From: Superficieibacter sp. 1612_C1
Lineage (GTDB): Bacteria > Pseudomonadota > Gammaproteobacteria > Enterobacterales > Enterobacteriaceae
Direction of reading: 5' to 3'
DNA: 64,000 nt
NCBI RefSeq assembly: GCF_015234305.1
Contig: NZ_JADGMI010000001.1
Location: 1 to 64,000 of the forward strand
Part shown: piece after piece, positions 46,759 to 57,248 of the stretch
Position numbering within the stretch: position 1 is the stretch's first letter
Layout of the letters: every line of letters begins with the position of its first letter
Made by a program: the position numbers and the translations under genes
Notes under the pieces: generated by a model
The model's database searches: none
What the model was told of the DNA's origin: nothing
What the model saw: only the letters and a program-made list of their open reading frames with translations

Positions 46759-48012
46759 ATGCTGGAACAAATGGGTAAGGCGGCCAAAGCGGCCTCTTAC
46801 CAGCTGGCGCTGCTCGGCAGTAAAGAGAAAAACCGCGTTCTGGAAAAAATTGCTGATTATCTGGAAGCGGAAGCGCAGCAAATTCTGACGGCCAACGAGC
46901 AGGATCTGCTGGAAGCGCGCCGTAACGGCCTCAGCGACGCGATGCTCGATCGCCTGGCGCTGAACCCGGCGCGTCTGAGCGCGATGGCCAATGATGTCCG
47001 TCAGGTCTGCCAGCTGGCCGATCCCGTCGGGCAGGTGATCGATGGCGGCCTGCTGGATAGCGGCCTGCGTCTCGAACGTCGCCGCGTGCCGCTGGGCGTC
47101 ATCGGTGTTATTTATGAAGCACGTCCGAACGTGACGGTGGACGTTGCCTCTCTGTGCCTGAAAACCGGCAACGCTGCGATTCTGCGCGGCGGGAAAGAGA
47201 CCTGGCGCACTAATGCCGCAACAGTAAAAGTGATCCAGCAGGCGCTGGAAGAGTGCGGCCTGCCCGCAGGCGCGGTGCAGGCGATTGAAAGCCCGGATCG
47301 CGCGCTGGTCAGCGAACTGCTGCGCATGGACAAGTACATCGATATGCTGATCCCGCGCGGCGGGGCAGGGCTACACAAGCTGTGCCGCGAGCAGTCGACG
47401 ATCCCGGTAATCACCGGCGGGATTGGCGTCTGCCATATTTTCGTCGATGATTCCGCAGAAATCGCGCCAGCCCTCGACATCCTTGTGAATGCAAAAACCC
47501 AGCGCCCGAGTACCTGCAACACGGTAGAGACGCTGCTGGTGCATCAGGGGATCGCCGGGCGTTTTCTGCCTGCGCTGAGCGAGCGGATGGCGGAACGTGG
47601 CGTTACGCTGCACGCCGACGCTAACGCGCTGGAAGCGTTACAAGCGGGGCCGGCGCAGGTTGTTGCGGTCAAAGCAGACGAGTATGACAACGAGTATTTG
47701 TCGCTGGATTTAAGCGTCAAAATCGTTGCGGATCTGGATGACGCCATTGACCATATCCGTCAGCACGGCACGCAGCACTCCGACGCTATCCTGACGCGCA
47801 CGCTGCGTAATGCCGCACGTTTCATTAACGAGGTGGATTCTTCCGCCGTTTACGTTAACGCCTCCACCCGTTTCACCGACGGCGGCCAGTTTGGTCTCGG
47901 CGCAGAAGTGGCGGTCAGCACGCAAAAACTGCACGCGCGCGGCCCGATGGGACTCGAAGCCCTGACCACCTATAAGTGGATCGGCTACGGCGACGATACT
48001 ATTCGTGCTTAA
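46759..48012 (+). CDS. proA: Gamma-glutamyl phosphate reductase
   Basis: A 417-residue NADPH-dependent aldehyde dehydrogenase-like enzyme, second step of proline synthesis. The catalytic Cys is in [14 protein letters not shown]; the cofactor region has [21 protein letters not shown] before ATG. Length identical to E. coli ProA. Confidence 0.97.
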   Translation: MLEQMGKAAKAASYQLALLGSKEKNRVLEKIADYLEAEAQQILTANEQDLLEARRNGLSDAMLDRLALNPARLSAMANDVRQVCQLADPVGQVIDGGLLDSGLRLERRRVPLGVIGVIYEARPNVTVDVASLCLKTGNAAILRGGKETWRTNAATVKVIQQALEECGLPAGAVQAIESPDRALVSELLRMDKYIDMLIPRGGAGLHKLCREQSTIPVITGGIGVCHIFVDDSAEIAPALDILVNAKTQRPSTCNTVETLLVHQGIAGRFLPALSERMAERGVTLHADANALEALQAGPAQVVAVKADEYDNEYLSLDLSVKIVADLDDAIDHIRQHGTQHSDAILTRTLRNAARFINEVDSSAVYVNASTRFTDGGQFGLGAEVAVSTQKLHARGPMGLEALTTYKWIGYGDDTIRA

Positions 48013-48018
48013 ATACGG

Positions 48019-48073
48019 CCGGGTGATGCAAAAATAGTCGGTTGATTCATAAGACCATTGACGCATCGCCCGG
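48019..48073. repeat. Imperfect inverted repeat after proA
   Basis: CCGGGTGATGC (48019-48029) and GCATCGCCCGG (48063-48073) pair with one G-T, separated by 33 bases; TAGTTTT follows. REP-like, or the proBA transcript end. Confidence 0.55.
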
Positions 48074-48129
48074 TTAGTTTTAACCTTCTTCCCCGTGATT
48101 TACCGCTGGTAAGTTACTCCCTTCTCAGG

Positions 48130-48205
48130 GCCGATATAGCTCAGTTGGTAGAGCAGCGCATTCGTAATGCGAAGGTCGGAGGTTCGACTCCTCTTATCGG
48201 CACCA
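48130..48205 (+). tRNA. thrW: tRNA-Thr (CGU)
   Basis: A 76-base tRNA with encoded CCA: acceptor GCCGATA / TATCGGC, anticodon loop ATTCGTAAT (CGT), T arm GGTTCGACTCC. Directly after proA as in E. coli, where thrW is a well-known integration site. Everything to the right of it here is outside the E. coli order. Confidence 0.97.
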
Positions 48206-48481
48206 GTTAAATCAATAAGTTATAAAACATCCTTCCATAAAGTTTTCTGATTTTCCTTCTCTCGTGCCTGGTGGCGTGCGTACTTAGTATGGAATAACGA
48301 CAAGCATATTAGTCCGGAAACCTCCATATCGATATTTATCATACTTACAGTATATATATCCCAGGGATCTGCCACCCCAGCCAGCACCCCATAAAATCAG
48401 CATTGCTTATTCTATTTACGGTTTTGCGCCCGCTAAAAAATACATTATGAATGGAGTTTTCATTATTGAAGGAAAAAAGGG

Positions 48482-48781
48482 ATGAAAACAGGGGCATTAA
48501 CTACCATCGCTTCGGCGTTACCAGAGTTCTGGAAGTCCGTCCTGATAGGCCGGGTTGGGAACGCTGCGATAAAACTCATCAAAATGGGAGGCGAGGGGAT
48601 ACCTGAAGAATCACATGCGGAATACGATGAGCTTCTGGTCGTTATTGATGGTGAGTTAGTATTACGAGTTGATGACCACTCAGTCACGTTGAAAAGCGGT
48701 GAATTTTACCTGATTCCGGCAGGAACCCTTCATTCTGTGCCTTCCGGAAGTTACGGTACCCTGTTATTAATTGATAAATAA
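48482..48781 (+). CDS. Small cupin-domain protein
   Basis: A 99-residue single cupin barrel. Motif 1-like ESHAEYDELLVVIDGELVL and motif 2-like GEFYLIPAGTLHSVPSG with a metal-binding His. Strong GAAGGAAAAAAGG ribosome site. Isolated between tRNA-Thr and a damaged methyltransferase. Function unknown; single-domain cupins of this kind are often sugar-binding or dioxygenase-like. Confidence 0.72.
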   Translation: MKTGALTTIASALPEFWKSVLIGRVGNAAIKLIKMGGEGIPEESHAEYDELLVVIDGELVLRVDDHSVTLKSGEFYLIPAGTLHSVPSGSYGTLLLIDK

Positions 48782-49202
48782 AAGAGATTTGTCGGGGAGA
48801 TTTTACCGCCTTATGCGAATAGCGCTGCATCGGGGGAAAAACCAGCAGGAAGGATGGCTATCAAAAGCTCTGGCGACAGCGACATCACAACTTCGCCAGA
48901 TAATGCAGATGAAAAATTTTGTATAAGTCTTCCTGACCTGATGAGTTATAGCTGACGTTCGTAAGATTGGATAACGCGAATTTTTTGTGCTGCCGGTTCG
49001 TCTGTTTTATCGTGGATGATACTACAAGCGTGCTAACTGACTTTACGCTGGGATACAGATAAAAACCGCTACGTTCAATTCGTCAAGCCGCGTTATGCGC
49101 AAAATAGTAGCTTAATCACCACCATTGTTACTGGCTTTTTAAAAAAATGACGGTGAGCTAATGTAGACTACGGAAATCAGCATTCCCTTACAGAAGACGA
49201 AA
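48782..49202. other. Gene-poor stretch
   Basis: About 420 bases without a credible gene. A 38-codon ATG frame at 48813 (MRIALHRGKNQQEGWLSK) has no recognisable homology or good ribosome site. Probably decayed DNA downstream of the cupin. Confidence 0.5.
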
Positions 49203-49559
49203 ATGCGTCAAGCGGCTAAAAATATTCTTTCTCTCTACCAGCGCCATGCTGACGCCTTCGCAAGCCAGCGCTCATGTGCGCTGTTCGAAAAAAGCTGGCT
49301 GGATAAGTTTATAGCGACAATGGAGGGCGCAGGGCATATCCTCGATATCGGATGCGGCAATGGTCAGCCCATTGCAGAATATTTTATTCAGCAGGGCTTT
49401 TTGCTCACCGGGATTGATGGTGCCGCCGCGATGCTTAACCGTGCCCGAAGTCGTTTTCCCGACCATTGCTGGCGTGAGCAGGGTTTTACGGTGATTGAGA
49501 TGGTTAAAGAAGATCCACACTGCGCCGGACATACGATATGGCTGGCGAAAAAAGGATAG
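49203..49559 (+). pseudogene. Class I methyltransferase with internal deletion
   Basis: A 118-codon open frame. Residues 1-90 look like the N-terminal half of a SAM methyltransferase: helix SLYQRHADAFASQRS, motif I ILDIGCGNGQPIAEYF, acidic TGIDGAAAML, then SRFPDHCW. Immediately after this comes GFTVIEMVKEDPHCAGHTIWLAKKG, which is the C-terminal strand region of the same kind of protein. The middle of about 80-90 residues is missing, in frame. A short protein could still be made, but it would lack the fold's second half. Confidence 0.7.
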
Positions 49560-49984
49560 CTAAACAGCGCGAATACCGCAGTAACCATGCCTGATGCTAC
49601 CGTTTATTCTGGTTTACTTCTGCGTCTTTCAGAAGCATGCGCTCGGCACGGTGCATCTGTTGATGAAGGAAGCTAACCTGCTTTACTTTGTCATTGCCTG
49701 CCTGGTGGTAGGCAACATCTGTTATCGCCACGCCTGTCATGCCGCATGCCGCCCGCTTTTTACCCGCAAATGTTATTTATATGTAAATAATGAGAGTGGC
49801 GCGCTTTGCAAAAAGAAAATTCCACGATGTTACGCTACGCTTTGCAAACACCCTCTGGAAAGCAGAGTACGCGCTCACGCGGCTTTGAACAGAACGTTAA
49901 ACAGGCCAGTACAGCAGGCAAGACGGCTGTGATGCGCTCAACGTGTCCTCCAGGCAACCTGTCGACAAGTAAGTAGCCGTAAAA
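49560..49984. other. Upstream region of the carotenoid operon
   Basis: 425 bases before crtE. A 112-codon frame (49594-49932) with a hydrophobic stretch LLYFVIACLVVGNICY is open, but its second half is Cys/Arg-rich and unlike a protein, so I do not call it. No classical operator recognised. The crtE start has only a weak AAGTAAG site. Confidence 0.45.
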
Positions 49985-50896
49985 ATGAATGTAAATGACG
50001 AAGATGAAATGCAGGCGTTGCGCGTTGCGCTGCAACAACGCCTTGAACAGTTATTACCTGTCGGCAACCAGCAGGATCTGGTCTGTGAAGCGATGCGGGG
50101 AGGGACGCTGGCAGCGGGAAAACGCATACGTCCGCTGTTATTGCTGTTAACGGCGCAAGACTTAGGGTGTCACGTTGAAAAGCCCGGGCTTCTCGATCTG
50201 GCCTGTGCGGTGGAAATGATCCACGCCGCCTCACTGATGCTGGATGATATCCCGTGCATGGACAATGCCATGCAGCGGCGCGGCATGCCGACGATTCATC
50301 GCCAGTATGGCGAAAGCGTCGCCATCCTCGCGGCAATCGGGCTGCTCAGCCGCGCGTTCGGCGTGGTGGCTGAGGCGAACGCGCTGCCGCCCGGCGTCAA
50401 AACGCAGGCGGTCACTGAGCTTTCCTCGGCGGTGGGTATGCAGGGGCTGGTTCAGGGCCAGTATCGCGATCTCGTTGAAGGCAAACAGGCGCGCAGCGCT
50501 GAAGCGATCCTCCTGACGAACGATCTTAAAACCAGCCGTTTATTCGATGCCACGCTGCAAATGGCGGCGATTGTTGCCGATGCGCCTGTACAGGCGCGTC
50601 AGCGCCTGCGCTGTTTTGCGCAGGATCTGGGGCTGGTTTTTCAATTGATGGACGATTTAACCGATGGAGTAAGCGGCACCGGAAAAGATATCAATCAGGA
50701 TAACGGTAAATCCACGCTGGTTGAAATGCTGGGCGCGGAGGCCGTGCATCAGCAGTTGCGCGAACATCTGCGTAGTGCCGACGAGCATCTGGCAAGCGCC
50801 TGTGACAAAGGCACTTCGACAAGGCGTTTTATGCGGGCCTGGTTTGATAAACAAAAAGCGATGTTTGGTCTGGACTGGTCTTTACCGGAGTGCTGA
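49985..50896 (+). CDS. crtE: Geranylgeranyl diphosphate synthase
   Basis: A 303-residue prenyltransferase making GGPP from FPP and IPP, the entry to carotenoids. The first Asp-rich motif is [17 protein letters not shown] (DDxxxxD), the second is [16 protein letters not shown] binds IPP and KTSRLFDA follows. First gene of crtE-idi-crtX-crtY-crtI-crtB. Its TGA overlaps the idi ATG by one base. Confidence 0.95.
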   Translation: MNVNDEDEMQALRVALQQRLEQLLPVGNQQDLVCEAMRGGTLAAGKRIRPLLLLLTAQDLGCHVEKPGLLDLACAVEMIHAASLMLDDIPCMDNAMQRRGMPTIHRQYGESVAILAAIGLLSRAFGVVAEANALPPGVKTQAVTELSSAVGMQGLVQGQYRDLVEGKQARSAEAILLTNDLKTSRLFDATLQMAAIVADAPVQARQRLRCFAQDLGLVFQLMDDLTDGVSGTGKDINQDNGKSTLVEMLGAEAVHQQLREHLRSADEHLASACDKGTSTRRFMRAWFDKQKAMFGLDWSLPEC

Positions 50897-51921
50897 TGAA
50901 GGATCTGATTCAACGTAAAAACGACCATCTGGATATCGTGTTACATCCGACGGCGACTGTGAAAAAGTGCACAACGGGGTTCGAACAGTGGCGTTTTGAC
51001 CATTGTGCGCTGCCTGAACTGAACCTGGATGATATTGATCTGCGGACCTCGCTGTTTGGTAAAACCCTCAATGCGCCATTGCTCATTGGTTCGATGACCG
51101 GAGGTGCCAGCCGCGCAGCGGAAATTAATCGTCATCTGGCACAGGCGGCACAAGCCCTGGGACTGGCAATGGGCGTAGGATCGCAGCGCGTTGCGCTGGA
51201 GAGCGATGTGAACAGCGGCCTGACGCGTGAACTGCGCCAGTTTGCGCCCGACATCGTTCTGCTGGCCAACCTGGGCGCAGCGCAAATTGCCTCCCGGAAA
51301 GGTCAGGATTACGCTCGCCGGGCGGTGGAAATGATTGATGCTGATGCGCTGATCATTCACCTCAATCCCTTACAGGAAGCCCTGCAACGCAACGGCGATC
51401 GCGACTGGCGCGGCGTACTCAACGCCATTGAAGAGACGGTAAAAGCCTTGCCGGTTCCGGTGATCGTTAAAGAGGTCGGGGCCGGGTTATCCGTTGACGT
51501 CGCGCGTCGTTTACTGGAAACAGGCATCGCCATGCTGGATGTGGCTGGTGCTGGCGGCACCAGCTGGGCAGCCGTAGAGGGAGAGCGAGCAACGACGGCT
51601 CACGGGCGTACTGTGGCAATGGCGTTTGCCGACTGGGGTATTCCCACTGCACAGGCGCTACACGATCTACATCAGGCCTTACCGCAGGCGCAGTTGATCG
51701 CTTCCGGAGGCATCGTGGACGGTATCGATGTGGCCAAAGCATTACGGTTAGGGGCAAGCATCGTAAGCCAGGCAGCAGGCGTTCTGGGAAGCGCAACCTC
51801 TTCTGCGCAGGCGGTGGTGGACCATTTTCAGATTATCCTAAATCAATTACGTATCGCCTGTTTTTGCACCGGTAGCGCCAGCCTCGATCAGCTTCGCCAG
51901 GCAACGCTGGTGCGTGTGTAA
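50896..51921 (+). CDS. idi: Isopentenyl-diphosphate isomerase, type 2 (FMN)
   Basis: A 341-residue FMN- and NADPH-dependent isomerase interconverting IPP and DMAPP. Typical segments: [56 protein letters not shown] and GLIASGG-type end [10 protein letters not shown]. Unrelated to the type 1 Idi of E. coli; its presence inside the crt operon is characteristic of the Cronobacter/Pantoea-type cluster order. Start at 50896 (GGAG at six bases) preferred over GTG 50890. Confidence 0.94.
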   Translation: MKDLIQRKNDHLDIVLHPTATVKKCTTGFEQWRFDHCALPELNLDDIDLRTSLFGKTLNAPLLIGSMTGGASRAAEINRHLAQAAQALGLAMGVGSQRVALESDVNSGLTRELRQFAPDIVLLANLGAAQIASRKGQDYARRAVEMIDADALIIHLNPLQEALQRNGDRDWRGVLNAIEETVKALPVPVIVKEVGAGLSVDVARRLLETGIAMLDVAGAGGTSWAAVEGERATTAHGRTVAMAFADWGIPTAQALHDLHQALPQAQLIASGGIVDGIDVAKALRLGASIVSQAAGVLGSATSSAQAVVDHFQIILNQLRIACFCTGSASLDQLRQATLVRV

Positions 51922-53210
51922 TGGGCCACTTTGCGGTCATTACCCCTCCATTTTATAGCCATGTACGCGCGCAGGAAGCGCTGGCCCAGCAGCTTATGGC
52001 GCGCGGGCATCGGATTACCTTTATTCAGCAGGCGGAAGCCTGCACTTTACTCCGCGATGAGCGGATCGCGTTTTGTGCCGTGGGCGAACGTAGCCATCCG
52101 CCCGGCAGTCTGGCACGAACGCTGGCGCTTGCCGCGCGGCCTTCGGGGACGGGCATTTTCCGCATGATTGATAATCTGGCGCACACCACTGACATGCTGT
52201 GCCGGGAACTGCCTGGCGCGCTGGAAAAAAATGGCATCGACGGCGTGATTGTTGATCAGATGGAACCCTCAGGCGGGCTGGTCGCTGAGATGTTGGGCCT
52301 GCCGTTTGTGTCGGTGGCCTGCGCGCTGCCGGTCAATCGCGATGCGACTATCCCGTTGGCGGTAATGCCGTTTCTCTATGCCACCGATGCGCGCAGCAAA
52401 AAGATCTTTCGCTCCAGTACCGGGGTTTATGACCTGTTGATGCAGCGACAGAATAACGTTATCACGCGTTACGCCCGCGCGTTTGGCCTCGGCGAACGTC
52501 GTGGGTTGCACGACTGCCTCTCATCGCTGGCGCAGATCGGTCAGATCATTCCCGGTTTTGATTTCCCGCGCCGGCTGCCCGCCTGCTTTCATGCGGTGGG
52601 GCCGCTGCGTTCTGCTCAACGTGCGCCGTTCACGCCCGCCGATATGCAGAGCGGAAAGCCGTTGGTATTTGCGTCGCTGGGAACGCTTCAGGGCCATCGC
52701 TACCGTTTATTTCGTACCATTGCACGCGCCTGCCGTCAGGCTGATGTGCGGCTGCTGATTGCCCATTGTGGGGGATTAACGCTGGCGCAGACGACGCGGC
52801 TGAATGATATCGGTGCCAGGACCGTCGACTTTGTCGATCAGCCAGCGATCTTGCGACAGGCGCAGGTTGTGATCACCCACGCCGGACTGAATACCGTGAT
52901 GGATGCGATAGCCAGCGCGACGCCGGTGCTGGCTATTCCGCTGGGATTCGATCAGCCTGGCGTGGCAGCGCGCGTGGTCTACAGCGGTATCGGCCGTCGG
53001 GCATCACGCTATGCCAGCCGGCATACGCTATCTGCGCATCTTGATGAACTGCTGAATAATCCGTGCTACCGGCAGCGTCTGACGGCATTGCAACCCGCGC
53101 TCAGGCAGGCGGGAGGTGCCACGCTTGCTGCACAGATCGTCGAACAGGCATTAACTACCCGTCGCCCGGTGCTGGCAGGGAGGGCACAATGCAGCAGCAC
53201 TGGGATCTGA
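51921..53210 (+). CDS. crtX: Zeaxanthin glucosyltransferase
   Basis: A 429-residue GT1-family enzyme adding glucose from UDP-glucose to zeaxanthin. The N-terminal GHFAVITPPFYSHVRAQEAL and the C-terminal nucleotide-sugar region VITHAGLNTVMDAIASATPV followed by IPLGFDQPGVAARV are typical. It starts on the last base of the idi stop codon (TAATG). crtY begins inside its 3' end (22-base overlap). Confidence 0.94.
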   Translation: MGHFAVITPPFYSHVRAQEALAQQLMARGHRITFIQQAEACTLLRDERIAFCAVGERSHPPGSLARTLALAARPSGTGIFRMIDNLAHTTDMLCRELPGALEKNGIDGVIVDQMEPSGGLVAEMLGLPFVSVACALPVNRDATIPLAVMPFLYATDARSKKIFRSSTGVYDLLMQRQNNVITRYARAFGLGERRGLHDCLSSLAQIGQIIPGFDFPRRLPACFHAVGPLRSAQRAPFTPADMQSGKPLVFASLGTLQGHRYRLFRTIARACRQADVRLLIAHCGGLTLAQTTRLNDIGARTVDFVDQPAILRQAQVVITHAGLNTVMDAIASATPVLAIPLGFDQPGVAARVVYSGIGRRASRYASRHTLSAHLDELLNNPCYRQRLTALQPALRQAGGATLAAQIVEQALTTRRPVLAGRAQCSSTGI

Positions 53211-54364
53211 TTTTCGTCGGCGGCGGTCTGGCAAATGGGCTTATTGCGTTGCGGCTGCGGCAGCAGCGCCCGGAATTGCGGATATTAATGCTGGAGGCTG
53301 GCGCGCGGCCCGGCGGCAATCACACCTGGTCGTTTCATCAGGACGATCTCTCAGCCGAACAGCATCGCTGGCTGGCCCCGCTGGTAGCGTACCGCTGGTC
53401 CGGTTATAACGTCCGTTTCCCGACACGCCACCGTACGCTCCCCGGCGACTATTTTAGCGTAACCTCAGAACGCTTTGCGGCGGTTATCACGCAGGCGATG
53501 GGCGATGGCCTGCTGACCGGGGTTTCTGCCACCCGCGTGACGCCGGAGGCGGTCACGCTTGACGACGGGCGGACGCTGACGGCAACGGCAGTGATTGACG
53601 GACGTGGTTACCGCCCCAGCGCGCATCTGATCGCCGGCCGTCAGGCTTTTTTAGGCCAGCAGTGGCGGCTCCGTCAACCGCACGGCCTGACGCGGCCCAT
53701 TTTGATGGATGCCACGGTCGATCAGCGCGGCGGATATCGATTTGTCTATACGCTGCCCCTGTCGCCCACCGAGCTGTTAATCGAAGATACCCATTACATC
53801 GATCGCGCCACTCTCGATAACACGGTACTGCGTCAGCATATCGCGGAATACGCACAGCAGCAGGGCTGGATGCTGGATCGGCTAGTACGTGAAGAACAGG
53901 GCAGTTTACCGATTACGCTCGCTGGCAATGCCCGCGCCTTCTGGAATGAGGTGCATGATCAGCCCTGTAGCGGCCTGCGGGCCGGGCTTTTTCATGCGAC
54001 GACCGGCTACTCTCTGCCGCAGGCGGTTCAGCTTGCGCAAGCCATTAGCCGACAACAGGATCTCTCTTCCGCGGCATTGTTTCATCTGATCCAGCAGACG
54101 GCGCTTCACCAGTGGCGCAAACAGCGTTTTTTCCGCTTGCTTAACCGCATGTTGTTCCTTGCCGGACGTCCCGATCGGCGGTGGCAGGTCATGCAGCGTT
54201 TTTACGGTTTAAATGATGGGCTAATTGCCCGCTTTTACGCCGGTCAGCTCAGGCTGACCGATATGGCGCGGATCCTGATGGGGAAACCACCGGTACCGGT
54301 GGGGGAAGCCCTGCGGGCCGCGCTCAACTCTTCTTCCCGGCTGCGAGCTTTCCATAATGAGTAA
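53189..54364 (+). CDS. crtY: Lycopene beta-cyclase
   Basis: A 391-residue flavoprotein converting lycopene to beta-carotene. N-terminal dinucleotide motif LIFVGGGLANGLIALRL, then ARPGGNHTWSFHQDD; TAVIDGRGYRP; ATTGYSLPQAVQLA near the end. I start at MQQHWDL (53189), behind GGGAGGG, since the longer open frame would lie entirely within crtX. Its stop overlaps the crtI start by eight bases. Confidence 0.94.
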   Translation: MQQHWDLIFVGGGLANGLIALRLRQQRPELRILMLEAGARPGGNHTWSFHQDDLSAEQHRWLAPLVAYRWSGYNVRFPTRHRTLPGDYFSVTSERFAAVITQAMGDGLLTGVSATRVTPEAVTLDDGRTLTATAVIDGRGYRPSAHLIAGRQAFLGQQWRLRQPHGLTRPILMDATVDQRGGYRFVYTLPLSPTELLIEDTHYIDRATLDNTVLRQHIAEYAQQQGWMLDRLVREEQGSLPITLAGNARAFWNEVHDQPCSGLRAGLFHATTGYSLPQAVQLAQAISRQQDLSSAALFHLIQQTALHQWRKQRFFRLLNRMLFLAGRPDRRWQVMQRFYGLNDGLIARFYAGQLRLTDMARILMGKPPVPVGEALRAALNSSSRLRAFHNE

Positions 54365-55835
54365 AACAGTAGTCATCGGCGCAGGTTTCGGCGGCCTCGC
54401 CTTAGCCATTCGTCTTCAGGCCAATGGTATTCCCGTGGTATTGCTTGAGCAGCGCGATAAGCCGGGTGGACGCGCCTACGTCTATCAGGATCAGGGGTTT
54501 ACCTTTGACGCCGGACCAACGGTGATCACCGATCCTGGGGCAATTGAAGCGCTTTTTACGCTCAGCGGGAAGCGAATGGAAGAGTATGTGGATCTGCTGC
54601 CGGTAACGCCGTTTTACCGTCTGTGCTGGGAGACGGGGGAGGTTTTTGATTATGATAACCATCAGGAGAGGCTGGAAGCACAGATTAGACGTTTTAATCC
54701 GCAGGATGTCGACGGCTACCGGCGTTTTCACGCCTATTCGCAGGCTGTGTTTGAAGAAGGCTATCTGAAACTCGGCACCGTACCGTTTTTATCCTTCCGC
54801 GATATGCTACGCGCTGGCCCCAAACTGGCGAAGCTGCAGGCCTGGCGCAGCGTGTACAGTATGGTGTCGACATTTATTCAGAATGAGCAACTGCGGCAGG
54901 CCTTCTCATTTCATACGCTGTTGGTCGGCGGCAATCCGTTTGCTACCTCCTCTATCTATTCACTTATTCACGCGCTGGAGCGGGAATGGGGCGTCTGGTT
55001 TGCTCGCGGCGGCACCGGAGCGCTGGTGCAGGGGCTGGTGAAACTTTTTCAGGATTTAGGCGGCACCCTGGAACTGAATGCCCAGGTCAGTGGAATGGAA
55101 GTGGAAGATTCGCGCATCAAGGCCGTTCAGTTAAAAGATGGCCGACGCATTGAAGCCACCGCCGTGGCGTCAAACGCGGATGTAGTGCATACCTATGAAA
55201 CATTACTGGGCCATCATCCTGTGGGCGCGAAGCGCGCGGCTTCCCTGAAGCGCAAACGGATGAGCAACTCGCTGTTTGTACTTTATTTTGGTCTGAATCA
55301 TCACCACAGCCAGTTAGCCCACCACACCGTGTGTTTTGGCCCGCGCTATAAAGAACTGATTAACGATATTTTTACTAAAGCCACGCTGGCGGAGGATTTT
55401 TCGCTTTATCTGCACGCGCCGTGCGTCACCGATCCGTCCCTCGCGCCGCCGGGTTGCGGCAGTTATTACGTGCTGGCTCCGGTGCCGCATTTAGGTACGG
55501 CCGATCTGGACTGGACGGTCGAAGGGCCACGTCTGCGCGACCGTATTTTTGCCTATCTTGAGCAGCATTATATGCCCGGCCTGCGCGAGCAGCTGGTCAC
55601 GCACCGTATGTTTACGCCGTTTGATTTTCGCGACCAGCTAGGCGCGCATCTGGGATCGGCATTCTCCATTGAGCCGATCCTGCAACAGAGCGCCTGGTTC
55701 CGGCCGCATAACCGCGACAGCCACATTCCAAACCTTTACCTTGTCGGCGCAGGAACGCATCCTGGCGCAGGGATCCCCGGTGTGATTGGCTCAGCGAAAG
55801 CGACCGCCGGGTTAATGCTGGAGGCGCTTTTATGA
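54357..55835 (+). CDS. crtI: Phytoene desaturase
   Basis: A 492-residue FAD enzyme carrying out four desaturations of phytoene to lycopene. Motifs: VIGAGFGGLALAIRLQ, EQRDKPGGRAYVYQ, FTFDAGPTVITDP, and the C-terminal bacterial-type phytoene dehydrogenase signature NLYLVGAGTHPGAGIPGVIG. Overlaps crtB by four bases. Confidence 0.96.
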   Translation: MSKTVVIGAGFGGLALAIRLQANGIPVVLLEQRDKPGGRAYVYQDQGFTFDAGPTVITDPGAIEALFTLSGKRMEEYVDLLPVTPFYRLCWETGEVFDYDNHQERLEAQIRRFNPQDVDGYRRFHAYSQAVFEEGYLKLGTVPFLSFRDMLRAGPKLAKLQAWRSVYSMVSTFIQNEQLRQAFSFHTLLVGGNPFATSSIYSLIHALEREWGVWFARGGTGALVQGLVKLFQDLGGTLELNAQVSGMEVEDSRIKAVQLKDGRRIEATAVASNADVVHTYETLLGHHPVGAKRAASLKRKRMSNSLFVLYFGLNHHHSQLAHHTVCFGPRYKELINDIFTKATLAEDFSLYLHAPCVTDPSLAPPGCGSYYVLAPVPHLGTADLDWTVEGPRLRDRIFAYLEQHYMPGLREQLVTHRMFTPFDFRDQLGAHLGSAFSIEPILQQSAWFRPHNRDSHIPNLYLVGAGTHPGAGIPGVIGSAKATAGLMLEALL

Positions 55836-56764
55836 GCAACAGTACCCTGATGGATCACGCGACTGATACCATGGCGGCAGGCTCGAAAAGCTTCGCCACC
55901 GCCGCGAAGCTCTTTGATGCGACGACCCGGCGTAGCGCGCTGATGCTGTATGCGTGGTGCCGTCATTGTGATGATGTGATTGATGGTCAGGCTCTGGGAT
56001 TTCCCTCCCGATCGCAGAGCGATGCCACTGCGTCACAGCGCCTGCTGATGCTGGAAACGCAGACACAGCGCGCGTTTTCCGGCGCGCCGGTGCAAGAACC
56101 TGCTTTTGCGGCTCTCCAGGAGGTGGCGACGCGGCACGCGCTTCCCCCACAGCTGGCGTTCGATCATCTGGACGGTTTTGCGATGGACGTGCGTGAAACC
56201 CGTTATGAGACCTTCGCAGACACTCTGCGCTACTGTTACCACGTCGCGGGGGTGGTCGGTCTGATGATGGCGCGCATTATGGGAGTACGTGATGAGGCGG
56301 TGCTGGACCGGGCCTGTGACTTAGGGCTGGCGTTTCAGTTAACCAATATTGCCCGTGATATTGTGGAAGATGCTGAGGCCGGACGCTGTTATCTTCCCGC
56401 AGAGTGGCTGGCGGCTGAGAATATAGCGCTTACGCACGTCAGCGATCCGCTACAGCGGGAAAAACTCGCCCGGCTGGCGCAGCGGCTGGTGACGGAAGCC
56501 GAGCCGTACTATGACTCTGCGCGGGCGGGGCTTTCCGGGCTACCGTTGCGCTCTGCATGGGCGATTGCCTCAGCGCATGGCGTCTACCGTGAAATTGGCA
56601 TTAAAGTGAGCGCGGCGGGCGCACGCGCCTGGGATACACGGCAGGGCACATCACGATCGGAGAAGCTGGCGCTGCTGCTGAAAGGGGCATCTATGGCACT
56701 CCGCTCTCGTGTGTCTTCTCCTCTGCCGCGTCCGTCCGGGCTGTGGCAGCGTCCCGTGCGTTAA
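55832..56764 (+). CDS. crtB: Phytoene synthase
   Basis: A 310-residue squalene/phytoene synthase condensing two GGPP. Asp-rich motifs: YAWCRHCDDVIDG and LTNIARDIVEDAEAGRCYLP. Last gene of the operon; its 3' end overlaps convergent crtZ by 74 bases. Confidence 0.96.
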   Translation: MSNSTLMDHATDTMAAGSKSFATAAKLFDATTRRSALMLYAWCRHCDDVIDGQALGFPSRSQSDATASQRLLMLETQTQRAFSGAPVQEPAFAALQEVATRHALPPQLAFDHLDGFAMDVRETRYETFADTLRYCYHVAGVVGLMMARIMGVRDEAVLDRACDLGLAFQLTNIARDIVEDAEAGRCYLPAEWLAAENIALTHVSDPLQREKLARLAQRLVTEAEPYYDSARAGLSGLPLRSAWAIASAHGVYREIGIKVSAAGARAWDTRQGTSRSEKLALLLKGASMALRSRVSSPLPRPSGLWQRPVR

Positions 56765-57248
56765 GCGTCTCACGGTGCGCTTCCTGCTTGCGGCTGCGCA
56801 GCGTCGCCTGTAATTTTTCCACCGGCGGTGCATAAAGAAAACCGAATGAAACGCAGCCTTCTTTACCGCGCACCGCATGATGCAGACGGTGCGCCATATA
56901 CAATCGTTTCAGATAGCCCCGGCGCGGCACATAGCGAAACGGCCAGCGCTGGTGCACCAGTCCATCGTGGACCATAAAGTAGAGCGCGCCGTACAGCGTC
57001 ATACCCGCGCCAATCCATTGCAGCGGCCAGACGCCTGCGGTCCCCACGGCAATCAACGCAATTGCCAGTGCTGCAAAAACCACAGCATAAAGATCGTTGA
57101 CCTCAAACCAGCCGGTACGCGGCTCATGATGGGAGAGGTGCCATCCCCATCCCCAGCTGTGCATGATGTACTTATGCGCCAGCGTAGCGATGATTTCCAT
57201 CGCGGCGACAGTTGCCAGAACGATCAGGGTGTTCCACAGCACAAGCAT
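56691..57248 (-). CDS. crtZ: Beta-carotene hydroxylase
   Basis: A 185-residue membrane di-iron hydroxylase forming zeaxanthin from beta-carotene. Histidine motifs: HKYIMHSWGWGWHLSHHEP and HDGLVHQRWPF, MAHRLHHAVRGKEG; four membrane segments. I prefer ATG 57248 (MLVLWN) because AGAGGA lies at the right distance; 57254 and 57314 are also in frame. Transcribed against the rest of the cluster, with a 74-base overlap with crtB. Confidence 0.94.
   Translation of the reverse strand: MLVLWNTLIVLATVAAMEIIATLAHKYIMHSWGWGWHLSHHEPRTGWFEVNDLYAVVFAALAIALIAVGTAGVWPLQWIGAGMTLYGALYFMVHDGLVHQRWPFRYVPRRGYLKRLYMAHRLHHAVRGKEGCVSFGFLYAPPVEKLQATLRSRKQEAHRETLNARDAATARTDAAEEKTHESGVP

Noticed and set aside
49594..49932. 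112-codon open frame before crtE with a hydrophobic segment
   Set aside because: Second half is Cys/Arg-rich and not protein-like, no ribosome site, no family recognised; most likely a chance frame over decayed DNA.
53063..53188. Long N-terminal extension of CrtY
   Set aside because: The extra 42 codons lie entirely within crtX in another frame, and the good ribosome site and homology point to 53189.
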